From a virus: a DNA stretch of 64,000 bases. Under the pieces are notes generated by a model. It searched no databases. It was not told where the DNA came from and saw nothing but the letters and a program-made list of their open reading frames with translations. The DNA lies in the IMG/VR virus record IMGVR_UViG_3300034104_005687, positions 285,370-349,369 of that record; one strand, 5' to 3'. Made by a program: the position numbers and the translations under genes. Position 1 is the first letter of the stretch; every line of letters begins with the position of its first letter. Below, one piece after another: positions 41,618 through 50,420 of the stretch.

Positions 41618-42995
41618 TATTTACGTCAAGCCATGGCAAGCTGTCGTTGGCGTGACCAGCGAACCCCTGTTTGGGCTGAACTGGTTTGTTTATTTTGCGT
41701 TCAAAAAAAGTTCTCAGCAACTGTTTGGGTTGTGCACCCACTCGCAAATGCCACGGCAAGTTCAATGCAAAAGTCATCACAGACTTCAACAAAAACGGAT
41801 TGCGTGTTTCGCGCCCCCATTGTCCGCCCAGTCGGTCCAGTCCGGGTGCATCCACTCCTACGACCTGGTACCAGTAGTCCATCAGCAGTGTTGCAGGCCT
41901 GGGATCGCCGTGATATCGATCCAAACAACGATGCCACAACTGATCGTGATCGTGCTGACTGTAAGGACTGTTACTGCCCAATACATCATAGGTCAGATTC
42001 TGATACAGGTCGTAGCCCCCAAACAATTCATCGGCACCTAGGCCAGTGAATATCACGCGGGTTGCAGCATGTTTGGCTATCAACCATTTGCCCACATAAC
42101 TCCAGGTCTGTGCCGGCATCTTGGTCTGCACTGTGAGATTTTGATAGTGCTGTGCCCATTGTTCAGGGTCTACTTGAATTTTCTTGCAGGTCAATTGGTC
42201 CACAATGGGATCTTTGCCCGTGACATCTATTGCCAACAGTTCAAGATTGGCAATGTATTTGGCAATCAGTTCGCTGTCGATGCCGCCACTGTAGCTCAGG
42301 GTAGCTGGTTGCTCGGGACGAGTGATAGAACATGCTGCGGTCCACACACGATTAAATTCTTCAACGGCTTGGTCCAGGGTCAGTTGCTGCGGTTCAGTGA
42401 TCCAATCAAACACACTGTCCAACTGCTGATCAGGTTTGCCGTCTCGATACAAGCGACCAGGTTCACAGCGAACAATACCTGTCCAAGGTGTCTGACCAAT
42501 CATGGTCCAGCACTTGTTGGCATAAGGCAGTGTAGACCGTGCACAATCAACATAGTGCAGTATGGCAGCAACTTCGCTGGCCACAATCAAGATGTTGTCG
42601 TCCTGATAGTGATACAAACAGCGTTCACCTTGTGGATCACTGGCATACAGCACAGTATCAAAGTTGGTGTATGCCCAAGCCCACGGACCTTCAAAGTAAC
42701 GAATTTTTCTCAGGTCCGACGTCACTGCATGATGCATTGCTTCAGTATCTGAACTGTAGTTGCCAAACCATTTGTAGTTGTAGATTTCACCGTTGTAGCT
42801 CAAAAAATCCTGATGAGGTCTTTGATAGTAGTCATCAGTGCCAGTGATACGCAACACAGTCTGAGCAATAAACGTGTTGCCTTGATGTTGATACCTTGTA
42901 AAATCAGGGCCGCGTGGTTGTAGAATTTTTGTTGCCTGTAGATGTTGTTCCAGAGGTATGGCACTGGTACTACGAACATACAGCACTCCGCACAT
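41538..42995 (-). CDS. asnB: Asparagine synthetase B-like glutamine amidotransferase
   Basis: The start at 42995 gives MCGVLYV, placing the catalytic cysteine at position 2 as needed for an N-terminal glutaminase. LSYNGEIYNYKWFG and SSDTEAMHHAV follow, as in class II amidotransferases. The synthetase half has TLSYSGGIDSELIAKY (ATP PP-loop) and FTGLGADELFGGYDLY. At 485 residues it is near normal size. It could amidate a sugar or base rather than aspartate, since a glycosyltransferase-like gene precedes it (TGATG overlap) and an oxygenase follows. Confidence 0.88.
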   Translation of the reverse strand: MCGVLYVRSTSAIPLEQHLQATKILQPRGPDFTRYQHQGNTFIAQTVLRITGTDDYYQRPHQDFLSYNGEIYNYKWFGNYSSDTEAMHHAVTSDLRKIRYFEGPWAWAYTNFDTVLYASDPQGERCLYHYQDDNILIVASEVAAILHYVDCARSTLPYANKCWTMIGQTPWTGIVRCEPGRLYRDGKPDQQLDSVFDWITEPQQLTLDQAVEEFNRVWTAACSITRPEQPATLSYSGGIDSELIAKYIANLELLAIDVTGKDPIVDQLTCKKIQVDPEQWAQHYQNLTVQTKMPAQTWSYVGKWLIAKHAATRVIFTGLGADELFGGYDLYQNLTYDVLGSNSPYSQHDHDQLWHRCLDRYHGDPRPATLLMDYWYQVVGVDAPGLDRLGGQWGRETRNPFLLKSVMTFALNLPWHLRVGAQPKQLLRTFFERKINKPVQPKQGFAGHANDSLPWLDVNIVPSGDRYQDWKQIVQQTFSNYTAAS

Positions 42996-44056
42996 CAGGC
43001 TATCCGTTGTACTACGCTGGGCCACCATGCAGCAAAATCTGCAGGCCAACTCGATTGCATGCGGGTCAGCACAGATTGATTTGTTGCAGCGGCCTGTGCG
43101 GCACGTTCAGACACAGTGCTGATATCCATGTGTTCAATTGCGTCAGCACCCTCAAACAAGAAGTCCACCATTTTGTCGCCATAGGCCGCAGTTTTATTTT
43201 CAAACATGCCGTCATACCGGTGTTGTACCACATCACTCATGGTGTCAAATCCCATGCTGTTGAGATATGCCACAGTGTGGCGACCACAATAAACCATCCA
43301 GGGCACAGGCAAGCACAAGGCTCTAAACGTTTTTTCGCTTAAGGCCACTGTGGTATCGCTGCTGTAGGTTTCCATAACCACGTTTAAATGTGCTTGAGTA
43401 TGACACTGCTCATGTGTAAGTGTGTGATTGCGAAACGGAACGTTGGGCAACACTCTATGGTATGTGCTATCATACACATCTTGAAATGTTTGTTCCAACT
43501 GTTGAAATTGACGTTGAAAATTTTGCTGCAGGCCTTCGGTGCTGCTGTTGTCACCGTCCCAGCTCCAGCAATTGAAATTCACATAGTCCAGATTGTGTGC
43601 ATTGGGCATGTACTGACAGCGCAGTTGCAGTTCCAAAAACAGCAACAGTCGTTTGGCATCCAATCTGTTGACACTGAAGTTAAAACGTCGATCAGGCTGC
43701 CAGGCAGCATGGTCGGGTCGATGTGCATAGATGCCAAAGAAGCTGTCGGGCAGTTGACACACTTGATATTGTGTGGGCACGTTAACACGATTGTCTGTGA
43801 TTACCACAGTGTGTCGATCAAACAAGTAAGGCAGAGTTTTTGAATAGTCCTCGGCACAGGTGCTGAAATCATCTACCAAACACACAACCACTGTTTGATG
43901 CCCGCGTTGCCAAACTTTATTGTTGGGATTGATACTTTGATATCCCAGTGTAGTTAAATTACTGCGAAAAAAATCCAACAATGTATTTTCATGCCAGATG
44001 CAATTGCTTTTTTTAAAGATTTCGTTTTCGTAAATTGCGTGATATAGGTCAACCAT
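42995..44056 (-). CDS. Glycosyltransferase-like protein, window family A (4 of 4)
   Basis: The start at 44056 (MVDLYHAIYENEIF) gives 353 residues. LSEKTFRALCLPVPWMVYCG, then LNSMGFDTMSDVVQHRYD, follows the family pattern. The middle contains a DGDNSST loop. It heads the minus-strand operon with asnB and the oxygenase. The substrate is unknown. Confidence 0.6.
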   Translation of the reverse strand: MVDLYHAIYENEIFKKSNCIWHENTLLDFFRSNLTTLGYQSINPNNKVWQRGHQTVVVCLVDDFSTCAEDYSKTLPYLFDRHTVVITDNRVNVPTQYQVCQLPDSFFGIYAHRPDHAAWQPDRRFNFSVNRLDAKRLLLFLELQLRCQYMPNAHNLDYVNFNCWSWDGDNSSTEGLQQNFQRQFQQLEQTFQDVYDSTYHRVLPNVPFRNHTLTHEQCHTQAHLNVVMETYSSDTTVALSEKTFRALCLPVPWMVYCGRHTVAYLNSMGFDTMSDVVQHRYDGMFENKTAAYGDKMVDFLFEGADAIEHMDISTVSERAAQAAATNQSVLTRMQSSWPADFAAWWPSVVQRIA

Positions 44057-44175
44057 GCTGTTACTTATAAACAACACTTTTAGTGGGTCAAATATCCCAA
44101 ATTGTTGTGTAAAAACAACACTTTTTGCCCTAAAAAGTAATGCTTTTGTAGTACTATTTTTCATGTGCAAAACGG

Positions 44176-44204
44176 TTGACCAAAAATTGCCAATTTGCTA
44201 TAAT
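44176..44204 (+). promoter_or_regulatory. Consensus sigma-70 promoter with almost no leader
   Basis: TTGACC (44176-44181), 17 bp, TATAAT (44199-44204). The ATG is at 44211, so the predicted transcription start falls on or next to the start codon. Confidence 0.85.
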
Positions 44205-44210
44205 ATACAC

Positions 44211-44549
44211 ATGAACACAAAAACAGTAGCCCGTAAAAAGCGTACCGATCGCACTCATATCATTTACATGATTGAGTCGGGCACAGACTTCTATATTGGC
44301 GTTACTGCCAAGACAGAAAGCACTGTTAAGAAAAGTGTGATTACTCGTTGCCGCAAGCACTTCTATCGTATGCGTTCTGAAGACAAGGGCTGGATGCTGT
44401 ACGACACCATGCGTGAGCGTGGTGTGGAAGAGTTCACTGTGCGAGTGGTCACTGTGGTTCGAGGCAAGAGCGAGGCTCACCGCACGGAACGTACCCTGAT
44501 CCGTGAATTGAAGCCAAATTTAAACACTGACACAAGAGGAGTTTTGTAA
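44211..44549 (+). CDS. GIY-YIG-like small nuclease domain protein
   Basis: The 112-residue protein has IIYMIESGTDFYIGVTAKTE, in which IYMI and YIG occupy the GIY-YIG positions. A conserved-type arginine lies in ITRCRKHFYRM and a late glutamate in RTERTLIRELKPNLN. These fit a minimal GIY-YIG fold. It could be a homing-type nuclease or a structure-specific nuclease. There is no intron beside it. It is transcribed from the strong promoter just upstream, perhaps without a leader. Confidence 0.7.
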   Translation: MNTKTVARKKRTDRTHIIYMIESGTDFYIGVTAKTESTVKKSVITRCRKHFYRMRSEDKGWMLYDTMRERGVEEFTVRVVTVVRGKSEAHRTERTLIRELKPNLNTDTRGVL

Positions 44550-44692
44550 TGCGTGGTTATAATGTTCGAGTATTTCTCAGCGAAAGCCGTTGGACTGATA
44601 CTGTTATCTATGCCGACACTTGGTTCAATGCTCAGAGCCTGGGTCAAGGTCAAAGCCCTATCTCCAAGGCTGTTTTTCTCAGCGAAGCCTGA
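44549..44692 (+). CDS. Short hypothetical protein
   Basis: A 47-residue frame starts at 44549 with AGAGGAG upstream, overlapping the preceding stop (TAATG). It begins MRGYNVRVFLSESRW and ends VFLSEA. The good ribosome binding site supports it. The function is unknown. Confidence 0.55.
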   Translation: MRGYNVRVFLSESRWTDTVIYADTWFNAQSLGQGQSPISKAVFLSEA

Positions 44693-44704
44693 TCAGTAGC
44701 GGTC

Positions 44705-45070
44705 ATGAACGAAACGCTGTGGTTGATCCTGGCATTGGTGACCAAACACTTTGTGGTGGACTTTCCACTGCAGACACAATATCAGTGGAGCAACAAAGGT
44801 ACCTACGGACACCCGGGTGGCATGTTGCATGCGTCACTGCACGGCCTTGGTACATATCTAAGTTTTGCATGGTACGCACCCATGGCCGCGGTTTATTTGT
44901 GTTTAGCCGACACAGTGATTCACTATCACATTGACTGGGCCAAAATGAAACTGAACCGGTGGTTTGGCTGGGCTCCTAACACACACGACCAGTTCTGGTG
45001 GTTGTTGGGACTGGATCAATACCTGCATGTTTTGACCTATATTGTTTTTGTTGCCACAGTGGTTGTATGA
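44705..45070 (+). CDS. DUF3307-type small membrane protein
   Basis: The 121-residue protein has three or four hydrophobic segments with conserved-type polar residues: VTKHFVVDFPLQTQYQWSNK, HASLHGLGTYL, HIDWAKMKLN and LDQYLHVLTYI. This matches DUF3307, found in phages and bacteria, with histidines and aspartates near the membrane. The function is unknown. Confidence 0.8.
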   Translation: MNETLWLILALVTKHFVVDFPLQTQYQWSNKGTYGHPGGMLHASLHGLGTYLSFAWYAPMAAVYLCLADTVIHYHIDWAKMKLNRWFGWAPNTHDQFWWLLGLDQYLHVLTYIVFVATVVV

Positions 45071-45138
45071 ACACAAATTATCAGGCGCAGAAGGCACCAT
45101 GTGCTTGCTGAAAAAAATTGTGGCTAAGTAATCATACA

Positions 45139-47088
45139 ATGGATACACCACGCAAGATAATACCAATACAAACTATACAAGCGCCAAACCCCGAACCACA
45201 AAGTTTAAACCTAGATCCACATGTGGTTCTAGCAGAGATGTACATGGCGGAGAACCGTCCGCGACTTGAAAGTCGTAAACAAAAGAATCTAACAGAAGTT
45301 GTGCAATACACTGATGCCACACGCAAAAATCGTGTGGCCTTGATAGTTGCTCCGGAATGGACGCAATTGGCGCCACCATATGGTATTGCTAGAATGAGTG
45401 CGTTGTCCAAACACGGCGGCTGGCCTACCCGTGTATGGGACATAAACATTCTTACCAAACATGAGGCCGGAGTGCCCGAACTATGGACCGCATACGAAGA
45501 CTGGAAATGGACCGACCCCAACTACAGTAAAAATGTACATCCTGTTATTGAGCCCACTTTGCTCAAGTACATGGCCCAGGTAGTTGAGTGGGGACCTACT
45601 GTTATTGGATTTAGTACATGGTATACCAACGATACTTGTACCATGTGGATGGCCCGAGAATTTAGACGTCTTATACCCGGTGTTAAGATCATCATAGGCG
45701 GTGCCAATGCCACACAGCTAAAAGTCAGCGACCCCGCAGTGGCAGACCATGTGGTGTCAGGCGAAGGCGAACTATGGTTTGTTCGTATACTTGAAAACTT
45801 AGAAAATCCCACAGAAGAAATTCCGCATATTTGCATACAAAGCAAAGACCAAAGAGTAGATCTTGATTCAATGCCTCCGGCTGATTACACAGACATAAAC
45901 ATTAGTTTGTACGACAGCAAAGGCATCAGTTGTGAGTTCAGTCGTGGATGTATTGCCAACTGTGTTTACTGCAACGAAACAGTTTTCTGGAGGTTTAGGG
46001 CCAGGCAGGCAAGTCGTGTACTAGAAGAAATTGAAATAGTATATCGACAACAAAAGATTCAATCTGTATGGTTTATTGATAGCTTGCTCAACGGTAACCT
46101 GCGTGAACTAGAAGCATTTGCGTTAGGACTGATCGACAGGAACATTCGTGTCAATTGGAATGGGTACAGCCGCATCGACGGCAAAATGGACAGAGATTTT
46201 TGGCGGATGTTGAAGCGGTCAGGAGCCAGTGGTTTTGCATTTGGGGTCGAGTCTGGATCACAAAAAGTGCTAAACTTGATGAAGAAGAACTGCAAGACTG
46301 AATGGATTGAACAAAATTTCAAGGATCTTGCTGGGGTTGGTATGACCAATAACTTTGCCACATGGTTTACAGGATTCCCTGGAGAAGAACTAACAGACGT
46401 GGCACAGACATTAACAATGATGTGGCGCTTGCGAGTATCCGGCATGGGCGGGCTGAGTTCGGGAACCTGCGGCCTAGGTCACGGAACACCGTTGGATCTT
46501 GAACGTGGACAATTTGGTGTTGGACAAGACTGGTGCTACGGCTGGGCAACTACTGATGGCAAGAACACTGGCTTCAATAGATTTGTACGGTGGAAGACCA
46601 CAAACATCTTGATAGAACATTTTAGATTGCATAATGTGCCGGATTGGCTGAGTCCAGTGAAGCAGTATCCTACTCTAGAGAATCATTATAGCTTGGAGTA
46701 CGATCCCGCAAACTGGCAAGATCCTATTCCCTGGGAAAAGGATTTTGACTACTACATAATCAAAGAAGATATCAATCCTGTTGCCAACCACTTGGTCAAT
46801 GAGATATGGCCTTTGTTGCGTGTTTTATGGCTAGCAATGGGCCCGTTTAAACTTCATTTAGAGTTTGATCCAGATCGGGATCTGACGGAGTTTGGATATC
46901 TGCGTTATCCAAGAGGCGGTGAACATAGATTGTGGGCACAGTATGATTTTGACATTGCAGCCGACGGCCAATGGAATGCTGATTTTGATATCAAAATGCA
47001 GGGCGAGCCATGGAACGGCAAAGATGTTGATTTTCACCTAGAATGGAAACACTCAGATACCTGGTCCAGGCCTGTCGAACAAGGTTGA
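45139..47088 (+). CDS. B12-binding radical SAM protein (second)
   Basis: The start at 45139 gives 649 residues; no strong ribosome binding site is seen. A cobalamin-binding-like domain contains REFRRLIPGVKIIIGGANAT, with VSGEGELWFV after it. The radical SAM cluster is EFSRGCIANCVYCNETVFW (C-x3-C-x2-C), and ASGFAFGVESGSQKVLNLM is typical of the barrel. It is distinct from the protein at 31264 but of the same architecture. The last 100 residues look like a beta-rich domain. The substrate is unknown. Confidence 0.85.
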   Translation: MDTPRKIIPIQTIQAPNPEPQSLNLDPHVVLAEMYMAENRPRLESRKQKNLTEVVQYTDATRKNRVALIVAPEWTQLAPPYGIARMSALSKHGGWPTRVWDINILTKHEAGVPELWTAYEDWKWTDPNYSKNVHPVIEPTLLKYMAQVVEWGPTVIGFSTWYTNDTCTMWMAREFRRLIPGVKIIIGGANATQLKVSDPAVADHVVSGEGELWFVRILENLENPTEEIPHICIQSKDQRVDLDSMPPADYTDINISLYDSKGISCEFSRGCIANCVYCNETVFWRFRARQASRVLEEIEIVYRQQKIQSVWFIDSLLNGNLRELEAFALGLIDRNIRVNWNGYSRIDGKMDRDFWRMLKRSGASGFAFGVESGSQKVLNLMKKNCKTEWIEQNFKDLAGVGMTNNFATWFTGFPGEELTDVAQTLTMMWRLRVSGMGGLSSGTCGLGHGTPLDLERGQFGVGQDWCYGWATTDGKNTGFNRFVRWKTTNILIEHFRLHNVPDWLSPVKQYPTLENHYSLEYDPANWQDPIPWEKDFDYYIIKEDINPVANHLVNEIWPLLRVLWLAMGPFKLHLEFDPDRDLTEFGYLRYPRGGEHRLWAQYDFDIAADGQWNADFDIKMQGEPWNGKDVDFHLEWKHSDTWSRPVEQG

Positions 47089-47113
47089 CACTATCTGGCA
47101 TAGTTGCTATAAT
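47085..47113 (+). promoter_or_regulatory. Perfect sigma-70 promoter
   Basis: TTGACA (47085-47090), 17 bp, TATAAT (47108-47113), overlapping the stop of the radical SAM gene and 21 bases before the ATG at 47135. Confidence 0.9.
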
Positions 47114-47134
47114 AATTTATCACTAAAGACACAT

Positions 47135-47548
47135 ATGGAATTCTTACCTGTACTTGAACTAATTGATCGACTGTGCATTGCCAGAGTCAAACACGAACGC
47201 ACCAAAGGTGCCAACCAGGACGAATTGGACTGGTACGAAGACAAATACCGTCAGCTGATATTGACTCTCGACCATGATCAACGTGGTACCTTGGATCACA
47301 ATATCTCAGAGATCACTGTGATACATAACCGTATCTGGGATCTAGAATGGCAATTGAAATCTGGCGTAGAGCACTTGTTGACCATGGACGAAATTGGACG
47401 CAGGGCCATTGCTATCCGTGACTGGAACAACCGGCGCATTACCTACAAGAACTCCATTGCTGAACTGTTTGGCCTAAAGATGCGTGAAATCAAAACGGAC
47501 CACCTAAGCGATCCTGAGCAGTTGTTTAAAACTGTTGACACTAAATAA
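47135..47548 (+). CDS. Hypothetical helical protein
   Basis: The 137-residue protein is almost entirely helical, with EFLPVLELIDRLCIARVKHE at the start and a long helix containing IHNRIWDLEWQLKSG. The opening resembles DUF6165-like helical proteins. It has its own strong promoter. A second promoter for tRNA genes overlaps its end. The function is unknown. Confidence 0.65.
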   Translation: MEFLPVLELIDRLCIARVKHERTKGANQDELDWYEDKYRQLILTLDHDQRGTLDHNISEITVIHNRIWDLEWQLKSGVEHLLTMDEIGRRAIAIRDWNNRRITYKNSIAELFGLKMREIKTDHLSDPEQLFKTVDTK

Positions 47549-47563
47549 AAACCCTGTTACAAT
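47535..47563 (+). promoter_or_regulatory. Sigma-70 promoter for tRNA-Met and tRNA-Arg
   Basis: TTGACA (47535-47540), 17 bp, TACAAT (47558-47563), eight bases before the tRNA-Met gene. Confidence 0.8.
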
Positions 47564-47571
47564 GGGGTTAT

Positions 47572-47646
47572 GGGGCTATAGCTTAATGGTAAAGCAGTGA
47601 ACTCATAATTCATTGAGTCTAGGTTCAATTCCTAGTGGCCCTACCA
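47572..47646 (+). tRNA. tRNA-Met (CAT)
   Basis: Acceptor GGGGCTA pairs with TGGCCCT. The anticodon loop is CTCATAA, with the anticodon at 47604-47606. The T loop is TTCAATT and CCA is encoded. Confidence 0.9.
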
Positions 47647-47652
47647 TTTTTA

Positions 47653-47727
47653 CTGGGGTTCGTATAATGGATAATACACGGGTCTTCTAAGCCCTTTATA
47701 GAGGTTCGATTCCTCTACCCCGGACCA
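47653..47727 (+). tRNA. tRNA-Arg (TCT)
   Basis: Acceptor CTGGGGT pairs with ACCCCGG. The loop CTTCTAA carries TCT at 47686-47688, for AGA/AGG codons. CCA is encoded. Confidence 0.9.
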
Positions 47728-47868
47728 CATAGTCATTGATGTTTTCTATGGTCATCATAAAAACAATTTCAGGCAAAAATTATGATTTTTCTTGATTTCA
47801 TTGCTATATACTATTACACTAAACACTCAGTACAAACACTGAGATACTTTTTAACCTAAGGAAATTTT

Positions 47869-48408
47869 ATGAAAACAGTTGGCGACAAAATTGAATCTTT
47901 TACCGTTACCGGTGTCAAACCAGGGCAACCCGATAATGCATTTTTTGACATCACAGCAACCAGCTTTCACGGCAAGTGGAAGGTTATTGTGTACTATCCC
48001 AAGGACTTTACATTTGTTTGTCCTACAGAAATCGTGGCATATGACAAGTTGGCTCAGGATTTCGAAGATCGTGACGCAGTGCTGCTCACAGGATCAACAG
48101 ACAATGAGTTCTGCAAAGTGGCATGGCAAACAGCTCACGCTGATTTGAAACAAATCAAGCACTACCAGTTTGCTGACACACAGCGCGGCGAGAATAGTTT
48201 GATCGAACAGTTGGGTGTGTTCTACGCTCCAGCAGGTGCCGCACTTCGCGCAACATTCATTGTTGACCCGGAAAACGTTATCCAACACGTAACTGTGAAC
48301 AATTTGAACGTTGGTCGTAGCCCCGAAGAAACATTGCGTATTCTTGACGCATTGCAAACTGGCGAACTGTGTGCCTGCAATCGCACCGTTGGTGGTGAGA
48401 CACTGTAA
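47869..48408 (+). CDS. ahpC: 2-Cys peroxiredoxin (AhpC-like)
   Basis: The 179-residue enzyme reduces peroxides. YYPKDFTFVCPTEIVAYDKL contains the peroxidatic cysteine in FVCPTE, GSTDNEFCKVAW follows, and the resolving cysteine is in TGELCACN near the end. AAGGA precedes the ATG. AhpD, its natural reductant in some bacteria, lies 1.5 kb downstream on the same strand with only short or overlapping gaps between genes. A phage copy would sustain peroxide defence during infection. Confidence 0.93.
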   Translation: MKTVGDKIESFTVTGVKPGQPDNAFFDITATSFHGKWKVIVYYPKDFTFVCPTEIVAYDKLAQDFEDRDAVLLTGSTDNEFCKVAWQTAHADLKQIKHYQFADTQRGENSLIEQLGVFYAPAGAALRATFIVDPENVIQHVTVNNLNVGRSPEETLRILDALQTGELCACNRTVGGETL

Positions 48409-48584
48409 TGTTCAAGCTTCAACGAGGTATTGATACATTACGACAACCTGATCGCAATCCCAGATGTTATGAAATGACAGAACAGGAACGATCGGATCGC
48501 GTTCGTGAATGGAATAATCGCAATGTTTGGAACACTCCAGAACTTGCCGATGAAGATGAATTAAATTTCTACCAAGGAGCATGA
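48408..48584 (+). CDS. Short charged hypothetical protein
   Basis: This 58-residue frame starts at the AhpC stop (TAATG). It has many Arg, Asp and Glu residues, with SDRVREWNNRNVWNTPELAD in the second half. Translational coupling on both sides supports a real gene. The function is unknown. Confidence 0.55.
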   Translation: MFKLQRGIDTLRQPDRNPRCYEMTEQERSDRVREWNNRNVWNTPELADEDELNFYQGA

Positions 48585-49276
48585 CTATGTTAGAAACAAC
48601 TTATGAAAGCGGAACATCGTATCGTTCTGCCAGTGAAATCAACTCAGCAATGGGTCGTGTGTATGGACACATGAGTCTTGCTGTACTTGTATCAATGTTT
48701 GTGAGTTACTTTGTGGGCACCAGTCCAGAGTTGCTGGCATTCTTTTTTACAGGCTGGACGAAGTGGATTGTGATCTTTTCACCACTGGTGGCAATTTTTG
48801 GTGTTGCAATGGTACTAGCCAATAACCCAAGTAAAAGTGTAGCACAGTTATGCTTGCATGGCTTTGCGGCCTTGATGGGCTTGAGCTTTGCCACAATCTT
48901 TGCTGTGTTCACCATGGGCAGTATTGTGTCAGCATTCATGGGTGCGGCCATCCTGTTTGGTGTAATGAGTGTATATGGTTACTTTACCAAACAAAGTTTA
49001 GATAGTGTTGGTAAGTTTATGTTTGTGGGACTGATTGCTATCATCATTGCCAGCATTGTGAACATCTTTATTGGATCAACTGTGATGCAGATGGTGATTA
49101 GTGCTTTGGCAATTATTATCTTCCTTGGATTGACTGCTTATGACACACAAAAGATCCGTGAAGAACTCAGCATGGAAACCAGTGACAGCGCAGAAGTCCG
49201 TGGTGCATTGACACTATACATGGACTTCATTAACTTGTTTATTAACCTGTTACAACTGTTTGGTGATAGAAAATAA
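48581..49276 (+). CDS. Bax inhibitor-1/YccA-family membrane protein
   Basis: The 231-residue protein begins TYESGTSYRSASEINSAMGR, then has seven hydrophobic segments. It ends with the family hallmark FLGLTAYDTQKIRE and LYMDFINLFINLLQLFG. Bacterial members sit in the inner membrane and have been linked to calcium leak or proteolysis control. AAGGAG precedes it. It lies between AhpC and AhpD, so a role in stress tolerance during infection is plausible. Confidence 0.92.
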   Translation: MTMLETTYESGTSYRSASEINSAMGRVYGHMSLAVLVSMFVSYFVGTSPELLAFFFTGWTKWIVIFSPLVAIFGVAMVLANNPSKSVAQLCLHGFAALMGLSFATIFAVFTMGSIVSAFMGAAILFGVMSVYGYFTKQSLDSVGKFMFVGLIAIIIASIVNIFIGSTVMQMVISALAIIIFLGLTAYDTQKIREELSMETSDSAEVRGALTLYMDFINLFINLLQLFGDRK

Positions 49277-49908
49277 TGAGTTATATTGTAGGATCGTTAC
49301 CGCCTGTCAAATGTTTTGTCAAACGAGAGTTTCTCTATAACTTTGAAAAGGGTCACGGAGAATTAGAACCTGCAATATGGGTCAGTCTCAAAGCCCTACG
49401 TGGACAAGTGTTTCGTATTGAATCATTACTGCCCAACTACGGAGCACTCTACGACAAACTACCTATTCATGCTTATGTGTGGCAAGAAGACTACTCGGGC
49501 AATTTGCCCGTAGATACACTACAGCTTTGGGACTGCATGGGTTATCGCTTTACTATCATTGAAAAAATAGGCCTGCGTAATCTAGGTGTTAAGTTTCTGG
49601 GCAAAGATCGGGAATGGCATCACGGAACCTATTTGTTTACAGTGGATTTTTGTGCTGACGGCATGGATGTAGACACAGGCTTTACTGAGGTCGCGGAAGA
49701 ACACAAATCGTTTAATTTTATTCGACTGGAAAACGGTCAGTTTGCCTGCCAACCCAACAATCGATGCTTGTGGTACGATCAAAGTTTGATTTCTGGCAAT
49801 GTTAAGTTTCCAGATTTCAAAGCCGCACAGACCATATTCACAGTGGATGGCACACGCAAGTGGTCAGCAGGAGATGATTGGTTTTATTCAATTGAGGAAA
49901 GAAAATGA
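49276..49908 (+). CDS. Hypothetical beta-rich phage protein
   Basis: The 210-residue protein overlaps both neighbours (TAATG and ATGA). It is rich in aromatic residues and strands, with LPIHAYVWQEDYSG and GTYLFTVDFCADGMDVDTGF. The pattern resembles a conserved but unassigned protein of T4-like phages. Position between Bax-inhibitor and AhpD is the only functional hint. Confidence 0.65.
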   Translation: MSYIVGSLPPVKCFVKREFLYNFEKGHGELEPAIWVSLKALRGQVFRIESLLPNYGALYDKLPIHAYVWQEDYSGNLPVDTLQLWDCMGYRFTIIEKIGLRNLGVKFLGKDREWHHGTYLFTVDFCADGMDVDTGFTEVAEEHKSFNFIRLENGQFACQPNNRCLWYDQSLISGNVKFPDFKAAQTIFTVDGTRKWSAGDDWFYSIEERK

Positions 49909-50411
49909 GTTTTATTGAAACAGTAAAAGGCGCATTGCCAGACTATGCCAAAGACACCAAGTTGAATCTTGATGCTGTGCTACTGCGTAGTACTTTAGAT
50001 GCAGATGTGGCCCTGGGCTGTGCTGTGGCTGCACTGGCTGCAACTGGCAACGGAAAGGTACTGGCTGTGTTGTTGGCAGATGCTCCTGAGTTTGCCGACA
50101 GTGCAATGACAGCCGCAAGCATTATGGCTCAGAACAATACCTGGTATCCTTACATTGAAATGGCAGAAGATCCTGCATTAAAAGGGTTGCCGGCACAGTT
50201 GCGTATGAACGCTATTGCCAGCCACGGTGGCACAACCAAGGCCAACTTTGAAGCATTCAGTTTGGCAGCCAGCATTGTGGGCAAGTGCCATTTCTGTGTA
50301 AAAGCACACTATGACACCTTGAAGACAGAAGGCTACACAGTGGAACAACTTCGTGACATTGGACGTATTGCCAGTGTTATGAATGCCGTGGCCAAGGTTC
50401 TCAACAGCTGA
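49905..50411 (+). CDS. ahpD: AhpD-like alkylhydroperoxidase
   Basis: The 168-residue helical protein has the AhpD active site in SIVGKCHFCVKAHYDTLKTE: C-x2-C followed by H three residues later. AhpD reduces AhpC using lipoamide partners in mycobacteria and is paired with AhpC in several proteobacteria. It is the last gene of the ahpC operon and is followed by a strong terminator. Confidence 0.93.
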   Translation: MSFIETVKGALPDYAKDTKLNLDAVLLRSTLDADVALGCAVAALAATGNGKVLAVLLADAPEFADSAMTAASIMAQNNTWYPYIEMAEDPALKGLPAQLRMNAIASHGGTTKANFEAFSLAASIVGKCHFCVKAHYDTLKTEGYTVEQLRDIGRIASVMNAVAKVLNS

Positions 50412-50420
50412 TCAAACAGG

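Noticed and set aside
42069-42752. 227-residue plus-strand frame opposite the AsnB gene
   Set aside because: AsnB has complete catalytic motifs; the opposite frame has no ribosome binding site or recognisable family and is a shadow frame.
44211-44549. Group I intron or homing insertion around the GIY-YIG-like gene
   Set aside because: Flanking genes are intact and unrelated, and no intron core is seen beside it.
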